Shown: one piece after another, positions 1 through 10,837 of the stretch | How positions within the stretch are numbered: the first letter of the stretch is position 1 | Layout: every line of letters begins with the position of its first letter | From: Setophaga petechia | Taxonomy: Eukaryota; Chordata; Aves; Passeriformes; Parulidae | Length of the DNA: 64,000 nucleotides | Assembly: GCA_024362935.1 (NCBI GenBank) | Contig: JANCRA010000009.1 | Location: forward strand, 11,736,001 to 11,800,000 | Reading direction: 5' to 3' | The notes under the pieces: model-generated | The model's database searches: none | The model's input: only the letters and a program-made list of their open reading frames with translations | What the model was told of the DNA's origin: nothing | Made by a program: the position numbers and the translations under genes

Positions 1-3000
1 TGATCAAAGATGGCCAAACAAGAGTCTGTTCAAAATGTACACTGAAGAAAAAATTCCCAAGACCGCTAAAACACTGGAAAAGCAGAGAATTGAGAAAGCA
101 AGTCAGTAAAATAATAGAAGACCAGTCAAGGTATATTAAAGAAAACTAATTAAAGCCATATGTGGAAACTTTGCTGTAGGAAATAAGAAAAAAAAAGTAG
201 ACAAAGTAGAAGAATAGGTAGACAGACTGACCCACTTCCACTTTAACATCACATTTTCTGGAGCACATGGTACAGAATTTTGTTTTAAACATCAGTCTAA
301 CAGCAATGCGAACATCTCCCGCGCAATAACAACATCCTTGAGAGCACCCTAAGAAAACTAACAGAGCTGTTCAAAGGGGCCTCCTCAACATCAGAAGCAC
401 AGAACTGGTATCAGAACATCCCCAAAGAGAAATCCCTTAGAGGAATTAGAGGATTACACATTTTTTTATGGAAAGCCCTTTCTAGTTTGGTGCTTTGCAG
501 TACACAAGGGTCAGTGAACACACATCTCAGAGAGAGCATGCTCAGCCTGGGAATTCATATTAAACCCATGGACCAAAACCAAAATAAGCACCACCACAGA
601 AGAATGCATGTGATACAATGAGACATTCCCTCCTACTTCCAGAAATGTAAAAATAATACAAAATTATATAAATCATTCTAAAAACCCTTTCAGCTCATAG
701 ATTCTTAAGATCTTCTGACCTTCACAGTACTAACACCATCAGGTCTTTCTAAGGACAAGTGAGTCCTTCATAGGCATTGGCATACAAAGGGCTGAACCTC
801 TCTCCACTCTCTTTCACGATAATGTTAAACAATGAAAAATAAAACAAGCAATACTAGATATTCTACAAAGTGACACTCTGCTGAACAAGTTGACCAGTTT
901 AACAGAACTTTGAACACAGCAGGTTCTGAGGAAACACTAAGAAAAGCATCAAGAGAAACAACTAATCTCACAAACATGGAGGAATGCTCAAGAACAAACT
1001 ACTGTCTGATCTGACACTTAAAATTTGGCAAAGCTGAAAATACAACAATATATTGGACCACAAATATTTTCCACACTTTAAAAAATACACTTCCTCACCT
1101 CATAGATACAATAAATCACTACATCCATCAGTACAGAAGGTACTACATGAGTTAACTCCAAAATCCAGTACTAGAGATCACAGTGTGGGCCACCAAAACA
1201 AACATGGCAAAAGTAAAAACTCTTCAAGAGAAACCCTAAAAGCCCAGCTTCACAAGAAAGAAGGATGACGACCTCCAAGACAAGGGCACACCAGAAAAAA
1301 GTTTTGTCTCGGACATTTACTGCTGCTTCCATGCAGATGCAGGAAGAGTAAACAGATTTATTTAAGCTTTACACAAAACACAGCAATAAACTCTGATAAG
1401 AAAATTTAAAAGGTATCTCCATCTTTAACTTCTGATTCTCCCTGGTAATAAAACATCTCAGCTATGCAAAATTCTTACACTAAAAAGCTATTACCAAATG
1501 GCTTATAGCAACCCAATATGGCATAATGTAAGTTACATCTCTCTGAGAGACTTAACATATCAACTGATGTATCAAAACAAGATCACTGTTCACTCATTAT
1601 CACACCTGCATCAAAAGTCATTCAGGAGTAGTACAGGTAAAGACTGAAAAAAAAACAAAACAACAAAACTACCAAACCAAATAGTTCTCTCTACCCCCAG
1701 CTACCCACTGAAGAATGCTTCTAAAACAGAGAAATGCACCTTATTTTAAGTTGCTACTAAAATCCTTAATACAGAATGAGATGATGTTTATTAGTTTAGG
1801 AATATGCCATCAGTTTTACTTTATATCTGCCATATTCACTGCTTGTTTCACATGTGAGTAAATTAAGTTTCAAATATAAAAACCTAATTTTGAAGCATTT
1901 GCTGCCCTGAGGGAAAAAAATTATAGACACAATACAACCTCTCTCTGCTTTGGGAATAGTGACTGTTGTATATTAGAGTCCATCTGTTAAGTAATGACTG
2001 ATCCAGGATGCAACGCTGCTGCAGCAGACTCACAAGCAGTTTCACATTCATATACATCTCCCAGGGCTGAGAGAACTGTTAAACACTCTTGTGTTTATTT
2101 TAAATTATGAACATTGTTTCAGGAACTGATTAGTAGGTCTATCTTACATGCAAGCAATGGATATTCTCCACATAGATACCAAACCATATTCTTAACCTTT
2201 CCATCAAAGACAAGGCAATGTTAATCCAGTTGCTGATGCACTAACAGCCAGAATTAAAATGAGCTTAAATATCAGTAAGAATGAAAGAAGAAAGAAAACT
2301 AGAAAAGGATTAAACATCTTTGTATCTGTCATGATCTACGCAAAGCCAGTTACTAAAATAACTGCATGTCATTAACTTATTTTGAGTGCTACATTTAAAG
2401 AAATGGGTAATAAACCAATGAAGTTATGATGACTCGTACCATACTTGTACCACACATACAAAGAACAAAAATAAAAATTACAAGTCACATTTCAAGCTGT
2501 CAAACAAATAGCTTGTAGAGATGAATGGGAAATATACCAGATCACTTGTTTTGACATATTCACAAAACTATCAGTTTTAACCCTGTGTGTTCAGATTTGC
2601 CTTAACATTAAAATGATCTGACCAAATTACGTCCTTCCCTGCATGCTGCAGCTTTTCCATTCAGTCTGTGCTAGGTCAAATGCAAATAACTGTCAGACAG
2701 AAGAATACACCTTTCTAAAGTGTTTGAAACAAAATATATTCTTTACATGACTTTGTATAAAATGATTGGAGATTAGGAGCATTAAACTCATTTGAAACAA
2801 AGGCAGTTTCAATTAATTACCATTCAGTTTTGAGCAGTCATTTTTCTATCCTATTTTATGTGCAAAATTTGAGGGTATTTCATTGACTGAACTGCTTCAA
2901 AAGCTTTGCTGCAGCAAATCTTGCATTCAGGAACAGCACCAAATTGCACATAATTGAAAGTGATTCATTTTTAGATGCACTCGCTTGGCTTCTGTAGGTT

Positions 3001-3920
3001 CCTCAGGCTTTGGTGTAGGTAGCGCAAAAACATTAAGTCATACAGTCCTGCAGTAACTCTTTCACTCCATGAAGTGAGCAGCTGACTAAGGAGCTACATT
3101 TTAGCATTTTCTCCTTGTTTCGGCTATTTACCTCTGTACAATAGTATTTTGCAATGCATGGACCTTGGACCAAAGTAGCAACAACACTTACTTTTGCAGA
3201 CAAGAATGTGTCTTGGAAACAGAGCAGGTTATTAAGGCTTGGGCAACCCAATACAATACTGCAATACAACTAACTCTTTATTACAAATATTAAAGCGTAT
3301 TAAATCCTTGCAAAAACCTCCCTTCTCCCTCTTACTCCACATAAATTGCTCAACTAGCTCTGATCTAACAGGGTTAAACGTCTCACATGTTTCAGCCACC
3401 AAGAAAAGATACCAGCTCAGGCTGGGGTTTTTTAATGCTTTTCAATTAAAACCAGATACTACATTCATGCCACCCTTCGTCTCAAGAGGAAGCTACTAGG
3501 TTAAAGGGCAGCGTCCATAACACGAAATTGCAAATTACTTAATCTCCTGATTTTTCTCGCTGTAAATTGCACACACTACACTTCTGCAGGAGGCGGCTGG
3601 GACGAGGCACTGGGAAGGGGAAGAGTGGTCTGTCTGCTCTAGGTAGGGTCCTGCCTGGAGTTTAGGGAGCGCTGAGGGGGCTTCTGTCACACGCACGACG
3701 GACGAGGAGATGAGCAGGTCGCGAGATTAACGAGGAGTTTGGGAAGGAAGGATGGCTGGAGAAGGGCCGTACGTGTAGGAGGGACACGGGGGCTGGGAGG
3801 ATGCGGTCCCTGCCGGGTGGCACAGGGGCGGAGGGGCGCAGGGGCAGCCCCGGCAGGAGGTGGGCTGCGCGGGCCGGTGCCCGCCGGGGCGTCACCGGGG
3901 CGGGGTGCCCGGCCGCTTAC
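1..3920 (-). other. NBEA: NBEA intron 1, 5' portion
   Basis: This is the start of the first intron of NBEA, read on the minus strand from the donor at 3920 and running off the left edge of the window. The matching acceptor and exon 2 are not in the window. The stretch is AT-rich up to about 3550 and then grades into the CpG island. I recognise no exon, RNA gene or clear repeat family in it. The reading frames here are short and look like chance; for example, the 71-codon plus-strand frame at 1053-1268 resembles no known protein. Intron status follows directly from the exon 1 donor and the known exon structure of the family. Confidence 0.9.
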
Positions 3921-3923
3921 CAG
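3915..3923 (-). other. NBEA: Splice donor of NBEA exon 1
   Basis: On the minus strand the exon ends CTG and the intron begins GTAAGC (3920 down to 3915), a good match to the vertebrate 5' splice site. Past this point the frame reads into sequence unlike neurobeachin, whereas the family continues with a leucine and valine and then GGEF. So this is the true exon boundary. Confidence 0.95.
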
Positions 3924-4199
3924 GTTCAGCACCGTCTCCACGATGTCCCGGTTGCTGACCTCCCCAACCTGGATGAGTCCGATGAGGACGGCGAATTTCA
4001 TCCGGATATTGCGGATCGGCACCGACGGGTTAATCATCCCCGCGGGGAGCACCACGGACCCGGAGCCCGACGCCCTTAGCTCCCCCATCACCGCGACGCT
4101 GCTGCTGCCGCCTCCGCCGCCGCCTCCACCGCCGGCCCCGACGGAGATAAGTCCCGCGGGCTGCGGGTCCGGCCCCGAAACCGGCTTCTCGCTCGCCAT
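3921..4199 (-). CDS. NBEA: Neurobeachin, first coding exon (N-terminal 93 residues; partial gene)
   Basis: Neurobeachin is a very large (about 2,900-residue) BEACH-domain, A-kinase-anchoring scaffold. It acts at Golgi-proximal membranes and synapses in neurons and is needed for trafficking of receptors and other synaptic proteins. Only the first coding exon is here. The recognisable signature is an N-terminus starting MASEKP, a low-complexity glycine run at residues 23-31, then MGELRASGSGSVVLPAG at about 38-54. After that comes the near-invariant stretch beginning MINPSVPIRNIRMKFAVLIG at 55, continuing through VGEVSNRDIVETVLNL to residue 93. The start is secure: the ATG at 4199-4197 has A at -3 and G at +4, and the preceding in-frame codon is TAA (4202-4200). 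The exon ends in phase 0 at CTG, followed by GTAAGC. The BEACH, PH-like and WD40 domains lie on exons beyond the left edge. The identification rests on recall of the vertebrate protein, not on a search. Residues 1-50 differ from what I recall of mammalian NBEA in the glycine-rich part, as expected for a linker. Confidence 0.96.
4107..4133 (-). repeat. NBEA: GGN codon run encoding nine glycines
   Basis: Nine consecutive glycine codons (residues 23-31 of NBEA) lie in a near-perfect GGC/GGA/GGT trinucleotide tract, followed by three serines. The tract falls in the unconserved linker before the conserved block that starts at residue 55. Such GC-rich triplet runs often vary in length between individuals and species. 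Confidence 0.85.
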
Positions 4200-4265
4200 T
4201 TACCCCCCGCCGTTACCGGCACCTGCCGCCGCCGCCTCCCCGCCCGGCCGGGCCGAGCCGCGCAT
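4200..4265 (-). other. Candidate uORF, 21 codons, stop abutting the NBEA ATG
   Basis: On the minus strand an ATG at 4265-4263 opens a 21-codon frame of Ala/Gly/Pro/Arg codons ending at TAA (4202-4200). That stop directly precedes the NBEA ATG with no spacer and in the same frame. The uORF start context is weak (T at -3, C at +4), so leaky scanning to the strong NBEA start is expected. It matters only if transcription starts above 4265. The reading frame is seen directly; its use is inferred. Confidence 0.5.
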
Positions 4266-4269
4266 CCAC

Positions 4270-4650
4270 CGCAGTCGCACCCGGCGGGGCCGCAGGGAGC
4301 CGGCCCGAGGCGCCGGCACCGTCCCAGGAGCCGCTCCCCCGCTCCGCTATAATGAGGGATTATTATGGGCGCCGATGCCCCGTTAGCCGAGGACTGCCCG
4401 GCCGGGGCCTCCTCCCCGCTGCGGGGCCGGGGGCGCGGGCGGCGCCGAGCGCGGTGCGGCCCGGTGGGGGCGAGCGGCGCGCGGGGCGTGCGGCGGAGCG
4501 AGCGATGCCGCTGCCGCTGTTGTTGTGGAGCCGAACCCGCCGCCGCTCACGCCGCCATGTTGCCGCCCCCTGCCTGCGGTAGCCGCCAGGGCGCCTGCGC
4601 CGAGCCCGTCGGGGGAGTGGCCGGGCCGGGCCCCCCCAGCCGGCCGGGGC
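4270..4650 (-). promoter_or_regulatory. NBEA: Probable NBEA 5' UTR and core promoter
   Basis: This is the region just upstream of the NBEA ATG within the CpG island. It holds a YY1-type element at 4551-4561 in the sense orientation; in many CpG promoters that element sits just downstream of the start site. An isolated AT-rich motif at 4348-4367 (TATAATGAGGGATTATTATG on plus) contains the inverted pair ATAAT/ATTAT. The position of the YY1 element suggests transcription starts at about 4565-4620, giving a 5' UTR of roughly 370-420 bases. That start estimate is an inference. Confidence 0.6.
4547..4561 (-). promoter_or_regulatory. YY1-type element containing a 3-codon uORF
   Basis: Minus-strand AACATGGCGGC (4561 down to 4551) matches the core ATGGCGGC of the YY1 consensus. 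Its ATG opens ATG GCG GCG TGA (4558-4547), a minimal Met-Ala-Ala uORF. The same few bases could act as a transcription-factor site in DNA and a translational element in RNA. The motif match is direct; binding and translation are not shown. Confidence 0.55.
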
Positions 4651-4651
4651 A

Positions 4652-5127
4652 CAGGTGAGCAGGTGCGCGGGGCCGCCGCGCCGCCGCCTCCCCCCGGGAG
4701 CCGCGGGCCGCCGCCCTCCGCCTCCCCCCGGTCCCGCAGGGCCGCCCGAAGGGACAGGGTGGAGCCCCCCTTGCGCCCGCCCGGCCGCGCCCCGCCGCCC
4801 CAGGGCGCCCCCTGCGGGAGGGGCGGGTGGCGCCGCCGCACCGCCAGCGCTGCCGGTGACGGGAGGTGCCGCCCCCTCGCCGCCCCCAGGCCCCGCAACT
4901 CAGCGGCCTGCGCTACCCCCGACCCTCGGGCACTGTTCTTGCTTGGTGGTGGTGTTAGGTACAATGATGTCCAGTCAGCATCTGCTTTCCCATGCCCCCT
5001 GATTGCAGTGATGCTCATGGCAATGAGCATTTTTGTCAAGTCTCTCCAGTACTAGAGAAACAGAAGTACCTCCGATGCTTTGAGGATACTCAAATTATTT
5101 TAATTGTTGTTGTATACATTGAATAAA
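4652..5127 (+). other. Candidate divergent promoter transcript (donor and poly(A) signal)
   Basis: On the plus strand, antiparallel to NBEA, a consensus 5' splice site CAG|GTGAGC lies at 4652-4660 in the island. An AATAAA hexamer follows at 5122-5127 with a GT-rich stretch (about 5141-5156) at the usual distance for cleavage. CpG promoters commonly yield short upstream antisense RNAs that end at such proximal signals. No conserved protein is encoded; the 176-codon frame at 4525-5055 looks like GC-rich noise. This is a weak, testable candidate. Confidence 0.3.
4804..4818 (-). promoter_or_regulatory. CTCF-like motif
   Basis: The minus strand reads CCCGCAGGGGGCGCC, close to the CTCF core (CCnnnAGGGGGCGC). 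It lies about 600 bases upstream of the NBEA ATG at the outer side of the island, with a GC box directly beside it at 4820-4827. The orientation is the same as NBEA transcription. Confidence 0.5.
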
Positions 5128-7990
5128 GTTGTATATATTTGCTCTATGTGTGTTGGAGTTAATCCATACCTGTTAAAAAATATGTTCTTGGCTTTATATT
5201 GATGCTTTTGCAACAAAGCTTGCCCCCTGGCCATTAAATACCATTCACCCTGACTCTTCTGTGGACCAAACTTGGGGTTTTGGCTGGACTGCTGGTCCTC
5301 CTTACATCCAGCTCTAGGTAATAAACTGTAAAAACACGATGAATCAGCAGAACTGGATCAGTACATCCTCCTAGATTACAGCAGCTGCTGTAAGCTCCAC
5401 CAAAAGAATGAGGATGCCTCAGCTCTGTACTAACATGCACTTGCTCTATGTACATGGAGATACAGTATAATACATTTACTTTTTTGACAAAGTCCATGGG
5501 TGCTTGTCAGTGTGTATAGCCCGGATACATAGACATGACTAAAACAGTGGTTACCTGTGAAACACAGAACCAACATTGTTTCAGAAGGCTGGAAAAGATG
5601 TGAAGAAAACCAAAAAGGTCATTAATGAAAGATAAAAAAGCACAAATTTTCTTGGAAGAAATTCCTTTACAATTTGCACCAGCCACAAGCAGTCATGTAT
5701 GATTCATATTAAAGGTGTGCTTTTATTTTTTATATTCATGAAGGTGCCAAAGGTTCCATTCTCATCAGCAGCAGAGCTAGCAAAGCTGAGTACACACTCA
5801 CTAAATTACTTTCAGGAATACATGACCTCTTTTGCAAAACTGAAGCCTAAGCTTAGAACTCTGTAACAATCACTTAAAATTGCAACGCATTCAGGAGCTA
5901 ACCCACAGCAGTGAGTTGTTTGGATTATTCTCCCATCTACAACATCTGTATGGTGAGACATGTTGCTATAAATAGTATTGTTGGTTGAAACTTCATGTTG
6001 GCTGATGGGTTGACTAGTTTTCTTGTTCCGATTCATCTCATAGTTACTGCCTGTCCTTGCCAAGTGGGTAGGAAGCTGTTATAATTGCTTTCCTACTGGT
6101 AGGTATATTAAATTTGATCTCTATTGACTTACTGATTTTCACAAATCCCAAAATAACTTCAAAGTGTTGAGATCCATTGTTAAATTTGCTTAAAATTTGT
6201 CAGTGACTTGTTCATCTTCATGGTGGAATGGATGAACTAATACTGCATAACCACATAAACTTTTTTTTCACAAATAAACCAGGATAACAAAATATAATTT
6301 TATACATTTTATTTTCCATTCCTCACTTCATGCTACTCTTCATTGGAAGATGGAAGACTCCATCATTTGCCCGTGTACCTAACTCCTGAACACAGCTGTT
6401 CCATATACAACTGTCAATGCATTCCTCACACTGAATTTCTGATAAAATTGCAATCATGAATTTCTTTAAAAGTGGTTAACATTTTCACTGCTGAAATCGC
6501 ATAATACACTATATGTAGTATTAGGAAAAATAAAAAAAAACTTTAGAAGAAAGTTAATTCCCAACAATATATTTAATAGCAGAGACTTCCTTTAGTTCTT
6601 AAACTCATATTTGGTTTTACAAATAATTTTTTCAAAATCATGTTCTCTTTATTTTTATAAGCTGAAGCGTTGTTAAGAAGTAGCTGTCTTCTCTAATCAA
6701 CACTGTTTGTTTTTGATAAGCAAACTTTCATTGAGGTGAGCCATTCATCAACTCCTGTGAACATTATTTTATCTCAGCCCTTTAGTAATTGCAGCTCTGG
6801 TGTTCATTTGCTTCCATTCTAGCACCTCATCAGACTGAAAATTAAAGTAAGAGTAGGTACACAACAAATGCTATAGAACAGGATTCATATATTTTCTTTA
6901 AAAATATTGTTTGTCTCATCTTCTTGATATTGACATTTTCATTCCGAAGACTGTGGATTTCTCAGTGAGAATTTAGTTCATGAGATGTTTAGTTGGATCT
7001 CAGTCCAGCAAGGTATTCTGCATTAGCAAATCATAGAATTTGCATAATTGTAGCCATTTTTAGGTCAGCATGCAAGATCTGTCATTGACACAGTTGACAC
7101 TAGGTGTGGCAGGGATAAAAGGATGCTATGAATTCCTTCATCCTTCACAAAAACAGGATGGTGACAGGATCTGATCCTTTCTCTTCCTGCAACTTTTACA
7201 ACACTTGCTTCCCACTGAAATGAGAGAAAGCAATCTCTTTGCTTTCAGGGCATACTTTTCCCTCAGCTGTAATAGTTGACAGGAAGGATTTTTTTTTTTC
7301 TGTGATATTCTTTAAGTTTTCTCAGATTCCATTCTCCATAAATGCCAGAAGGTGGTCTGAAATATAATATCAAAAGCAAAGAAAAAGACCTTTATCTATG
7401 CTCCAATGTTCGCCACAAGCAGATGGGGAAGAAAATAAAGCTGACAAATAAAGTTTAAAGTTTTAGCTCAATTTTTATTTCAGTTCTAAAATGAATTCTA
7501 GCAATACTACTTCATTTTTGGGGTAAAAAGATTATGTAATCATTCAAATGTGAAAGCTTGACAGAACATGCTTTAGAAGACAGTCTCTTGGCTACAAAAC
7601 ATGGAACTATTTCAGTAAATAGGGGCTGCTCTGTTCAGGCATGTATTTACACTGACTCTTAGAAAAAAAGTGGGTTTTTAAATAATGAAATTATATAGAT
7701 CAGAACTGAAACATGTTTGAAAGAAGAAGGGAATTTTCATTTGTCTGCTACTGTGGCATCAAAATGATGCTTGCTTTACCATGTCCACATGAGGACTCCT
7801 GTTGTGTTTAATTAGATTATTCTCATGAGTAAGGATAATGTGATTTGTTCCTGTGCCAGGATCAGAAAGTGCTATTGGCCCCTTTCTCTTGAAAACCAGG
7901 ATTTCTTGTAAGTTAAAAAAAACCCCAAACCCTGACAAATATAAACAGAAAGGTCATCACAGCATCTAAATTTTCCCTGCTATGCATATA
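5128..7990. other. Intergenic, upstream of NBEA; nothing recognised
   Basis: AT-rich sequence with short chance reading frames only. I see no repeat family with confidence. A faint CR1-tail-like phrase (TCATAGAATTTG near 7026) is too short to call. Confidence 0.6.
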
Positions 7991-7994
7991 GGTG

Positions 7995-8880
7995 GCACCA
8001 AATAGAATCATGGAGTGGTTTGAGTTTAAAGGGGCCTAAAAGATCATATCCTTCCAAGCCCCTTCCCTGGACAGGGATACCACCCACTACACCAGATTTC
8101 CCAGAACCCCACACAGCCTGGCCTTGAACATTTTCAGGGATGGGGCATCCACAATTTCTCTTGGCAATCCATTTCAGTGTCGCACCACCCTTGCAGTGGA
8201 CTTTCTTCCTTACATCTAATGTTAACCTACTCTCTTTCAGGTTAAAGCCGTTCCCCCTTGTCCTGTGATTAGATTCCCTCTTGAATTGTCCCTCTCTGGC
8301 TTTCCTATAGACCCCCTTAAGGTTCTGGAAAGCACTATAAAATCTCTCTGGAGCTGTCTTTTCTCCAGGTTGAATGACACCAACTCTCTCAGCCTGTCGT
8401 TGTAGGAGAGGTGCTCCAGTCATTTGATCACCATCATGGCCCTCCTCTGGTCTTGCTCCAACAGGTCCATGTCCTTGTGTTTTGGGCACCAGTAGTGGAT
8501 GCAATACTGCAGATGTGATCTCACCCAAGCAAAGTGGAGGCAGAGAATCCTCTCCCTTGACCTGCTGGCTAAGGTGCTTCAGGCACAGCCCAGGATATGT
8601 TTGGCTTTCTGGGCTGTGAGTACATGTTGATGGCTCATGTGCAACCTCTCCTCCACTAGCATCCCCAAGCCTTTCCCCTCAGGGCTGTCCTCAATCCGTT
8701 CTCTGCTGAGCCTGTATTTGTGCTTGGGACTGGCCTGAGTCAGGTGCAGGACCTTGCACTTGTCCTTGTTGAACTTCATCTGGATGGCACAGGCCAACCT
8801 GTCATGCTGGCCAAGGTCCCTCTGGATGGCTTCCCATCCCTCCAGGATGTCAATTGCACCACACAGCTCAGACATGTTTC
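7995..8880 (-). mobile_element. CR1 LINE fragment (3' end with C-terminal RT region)
   Basis: The left edge (from about 8002, TAGAATCATGGAGTGGTTTG) is the reverse complement of a CR1 3' terminus. The sequence then runs through the typical CR1 3' region with phrases for summary-dropped LTR-free LINE tails and into coding sequence. The minus-strand frame at 8579-8875 reads AAIQRDL-like and MKFNKDKCKVLHL motifs, the conserved stretch after the CR1 reverse transcriptase active site. The catalytic palm is missing, so this is a 5'-truncated, dead copy, as is usual for CR1. It lies between NBEA and the next CR1 at 10.84 kb and has no host gene. Confidence 0.92.
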
Positions 8881-8899
8881 GTTCACTGTTTTTAATTCC

Positions 8900-10835
8900 A
8901 CATGACAGGGTGCATTAAAGCAGAGGTAAAGAAAAACTGGTAAGATTTTTTTGCCACTCTGACTGTAATTAATTTCTACATGCTTTTTATACAATTTCTT
9001 ACTTTATTCTTGAAAGAGAGTAATATTAAAAAAATACCTTTTATGTATTTCTTGAGGCTAGTTTTGTTATACCCTGTGCAATTTCAGAAACACTATTACA
9101 GACCTTCCAAATGAGATTCTCTACATTTCCATCACAATGAAGCAGATGGAGATGGTATGATTTCTTGGAGATGTTTTGGTTTTATTGCAATAGGTTCTCC
9201 AAATTATTTGGTAGAAATTTTGAAAAGTATAGGTATTATCTATAAGAAATTTATATTAATCTATATTAGTCTCTCTAATTTTTACACTCAGAGTACTAAA
9301 AATAGAATAGAAATTATGTTTGTTCTAATGGTTATAAATTCTACTGAGAAGAATTCATTAAACATAAGCTTTTAGTGTAAAAAGACATAACAGTCTTAGA
9401 AGTAGCTGAACAGTAACCAGGTCTACATAAAACGGAACATTTACTTTTAAATGAAGATATGTATTCACATCTATTCAACTTTTCTCTTTTTCTTCTTAAT
9501 TGCCTTTATTGAGGTATAATCATAGTAAAATGTCCATACATGTAAATAGCAGGATTTGTATGTTTTCTTAGAGGAAACACACGGCAAAATTTGTTGCAGT
9601 AGTGCAAAGCCTAGCTTCTTGGTTTTGAAAGAGTTTATTCTGTGATTGTTTCACAAATCATGCTTTAAAACCATGAGTTTGAGCTGCTTATTCCATTTGG
9701 ACATTTTATTCTCATATTTCTTACACTTTGCGAGCGCAACCATGACAACCTTTTTAGTAGTGAAATTAATACAATAATTTTTAGTGTTGATGTTATTATC
9801 AGAATAATTATTATGAAGATCAATTATTAATATTGACCCCTTTGCTGGTTGTCCATAACTGAATTTTCATACCATTGATATTGATATCTCGACTCCTTGA
9901 TCTGTAGATGCCTCAGTCTATGTTGTTTGCTCTTGCATAATGGCAATGTGGTAATAAGAGGGCCCATAAAGATCTACTTTCAAGATAACAGTTAGGATCT
10001 TAAGAAAAGCCCTACTGGTCTTTTCTTCTCACCTTATATCCTCTTCTCTTTGTCAAGCACTCTTTTTTTCATGCAGTACATCATGCTGCCAGCTAACTTT
10101 AAGAGTTATCCTTTGCTGATCGTGACTGTGGCCAAATCCCAGAGAAATCAGTCGATTCTGCCAGGGTTACTACAAGACACTTTTTACAACTAGATTTCTA
10201 TGAGCTTTTTTTAGCATAAAATAGTTAAAAAAAAAAATCCAAACTCTAATTAGGGTTGAAAATACGTGAATTATTGTTACTTCTGACATGTTTCTTTTAG
10301 TATGTATCTAGACAATAATGGATAATGGAAATTAACTTTTGGTGGAAACAGTATCATAATGCAATGAACTGTTTGGTGCTATGAAGCATATATTTGTTGA
10401 AGAAAAAGACCTAATTCATCAACAAATTATGTTTGTTTTATGTGCTCTGCATGCTTTCACTTTAGCTACTTGAAACCAAACAAATGCTTAGAGAGCAAGG
10501 ATGTTGCTCACACGCTTTGTCTGTATGCTGGACTATTACCGACAATAGGAGACAAAAAGGATCCCAAGCTCTTGTATATTATTAGAAACACATTTCCGAC
10601 CACATGCCATTAAATTATACCTTTAAGGACTTAACATTTATAATATACCAAGGAGGAGAGATGAACAGAAGGGTTAAAATCGGTAGGCTAGTTTATCTCA
10701 ACAAAGTATATGCAATTGATGGCCAAATTTCATTATCAGGGAGCACTGAACAATTTATTGATATATCATTGATATTATCAGCAGGAACTTGTTAATGTTC
10801 CTCAGTATTATTTGACATTATTTTACATTCTACTC
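8900..10835. other. Intergenic; nothing recognised
   Basis: AT-rich, repeat-poor sequence with no convincing ORF, RNA gene or mobile element. The pair of CpGs at 9730-9740 (TGCGAGCGCAAC) is unusual for this stretch, but no feature can be assigned to it. Confidence 0.6.
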
Positions 10836-10837
10836 AG

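Larger units (their letters stand above)
3565..4960. promoter_or_regulatory. NBEA: CpG island over NBEA exon 1 and promoter
   Basis: A sharp block of very GC- and CpG-rich sequence starts near 3565 and ends near 4960, against an AT-rich, CpG-poor background. It covers the first coding exon, the probable 5' UTR and the start region of NBEA. It contains GC boxes (GGGGCGGGG at 3897-3905 and GGGGCGGG at 4820-4827) and no convincing canonical TATA box for the minus strand. CpG-island promoters of this kind usually have dispersed start sites. Long open frames in all six phases across this block come from the lack of AT-rich stop codons and are not genes, except for the NBEA exon. Confidence 0.95.

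Noticed and set aside
3687..3920. Extension of the NBEA reading frame past residue 93.
   Set aside because: A consensus donor (GTAAGC) ends the exon at 3921, and the downstream translation is unlike neurobeachin.
3739..5055. Long open frames on both strands of the CpG island (for example 215 codons at 3739-4386 plus, 218 codons at 4383-5039 minus, 176 codons at 4525-5055 plus).
   Set aside because: They are Pro/Ala/Arg/Gly-rich, overlap each other and the real NBEA exon, and match no known protein. Lack of stops follows from extreme GC content.
7980..8528. 182-codon minus-strand frame.
   Set aside because: It lies in the CR1 3' region; the open frame is incidental to the repeat.
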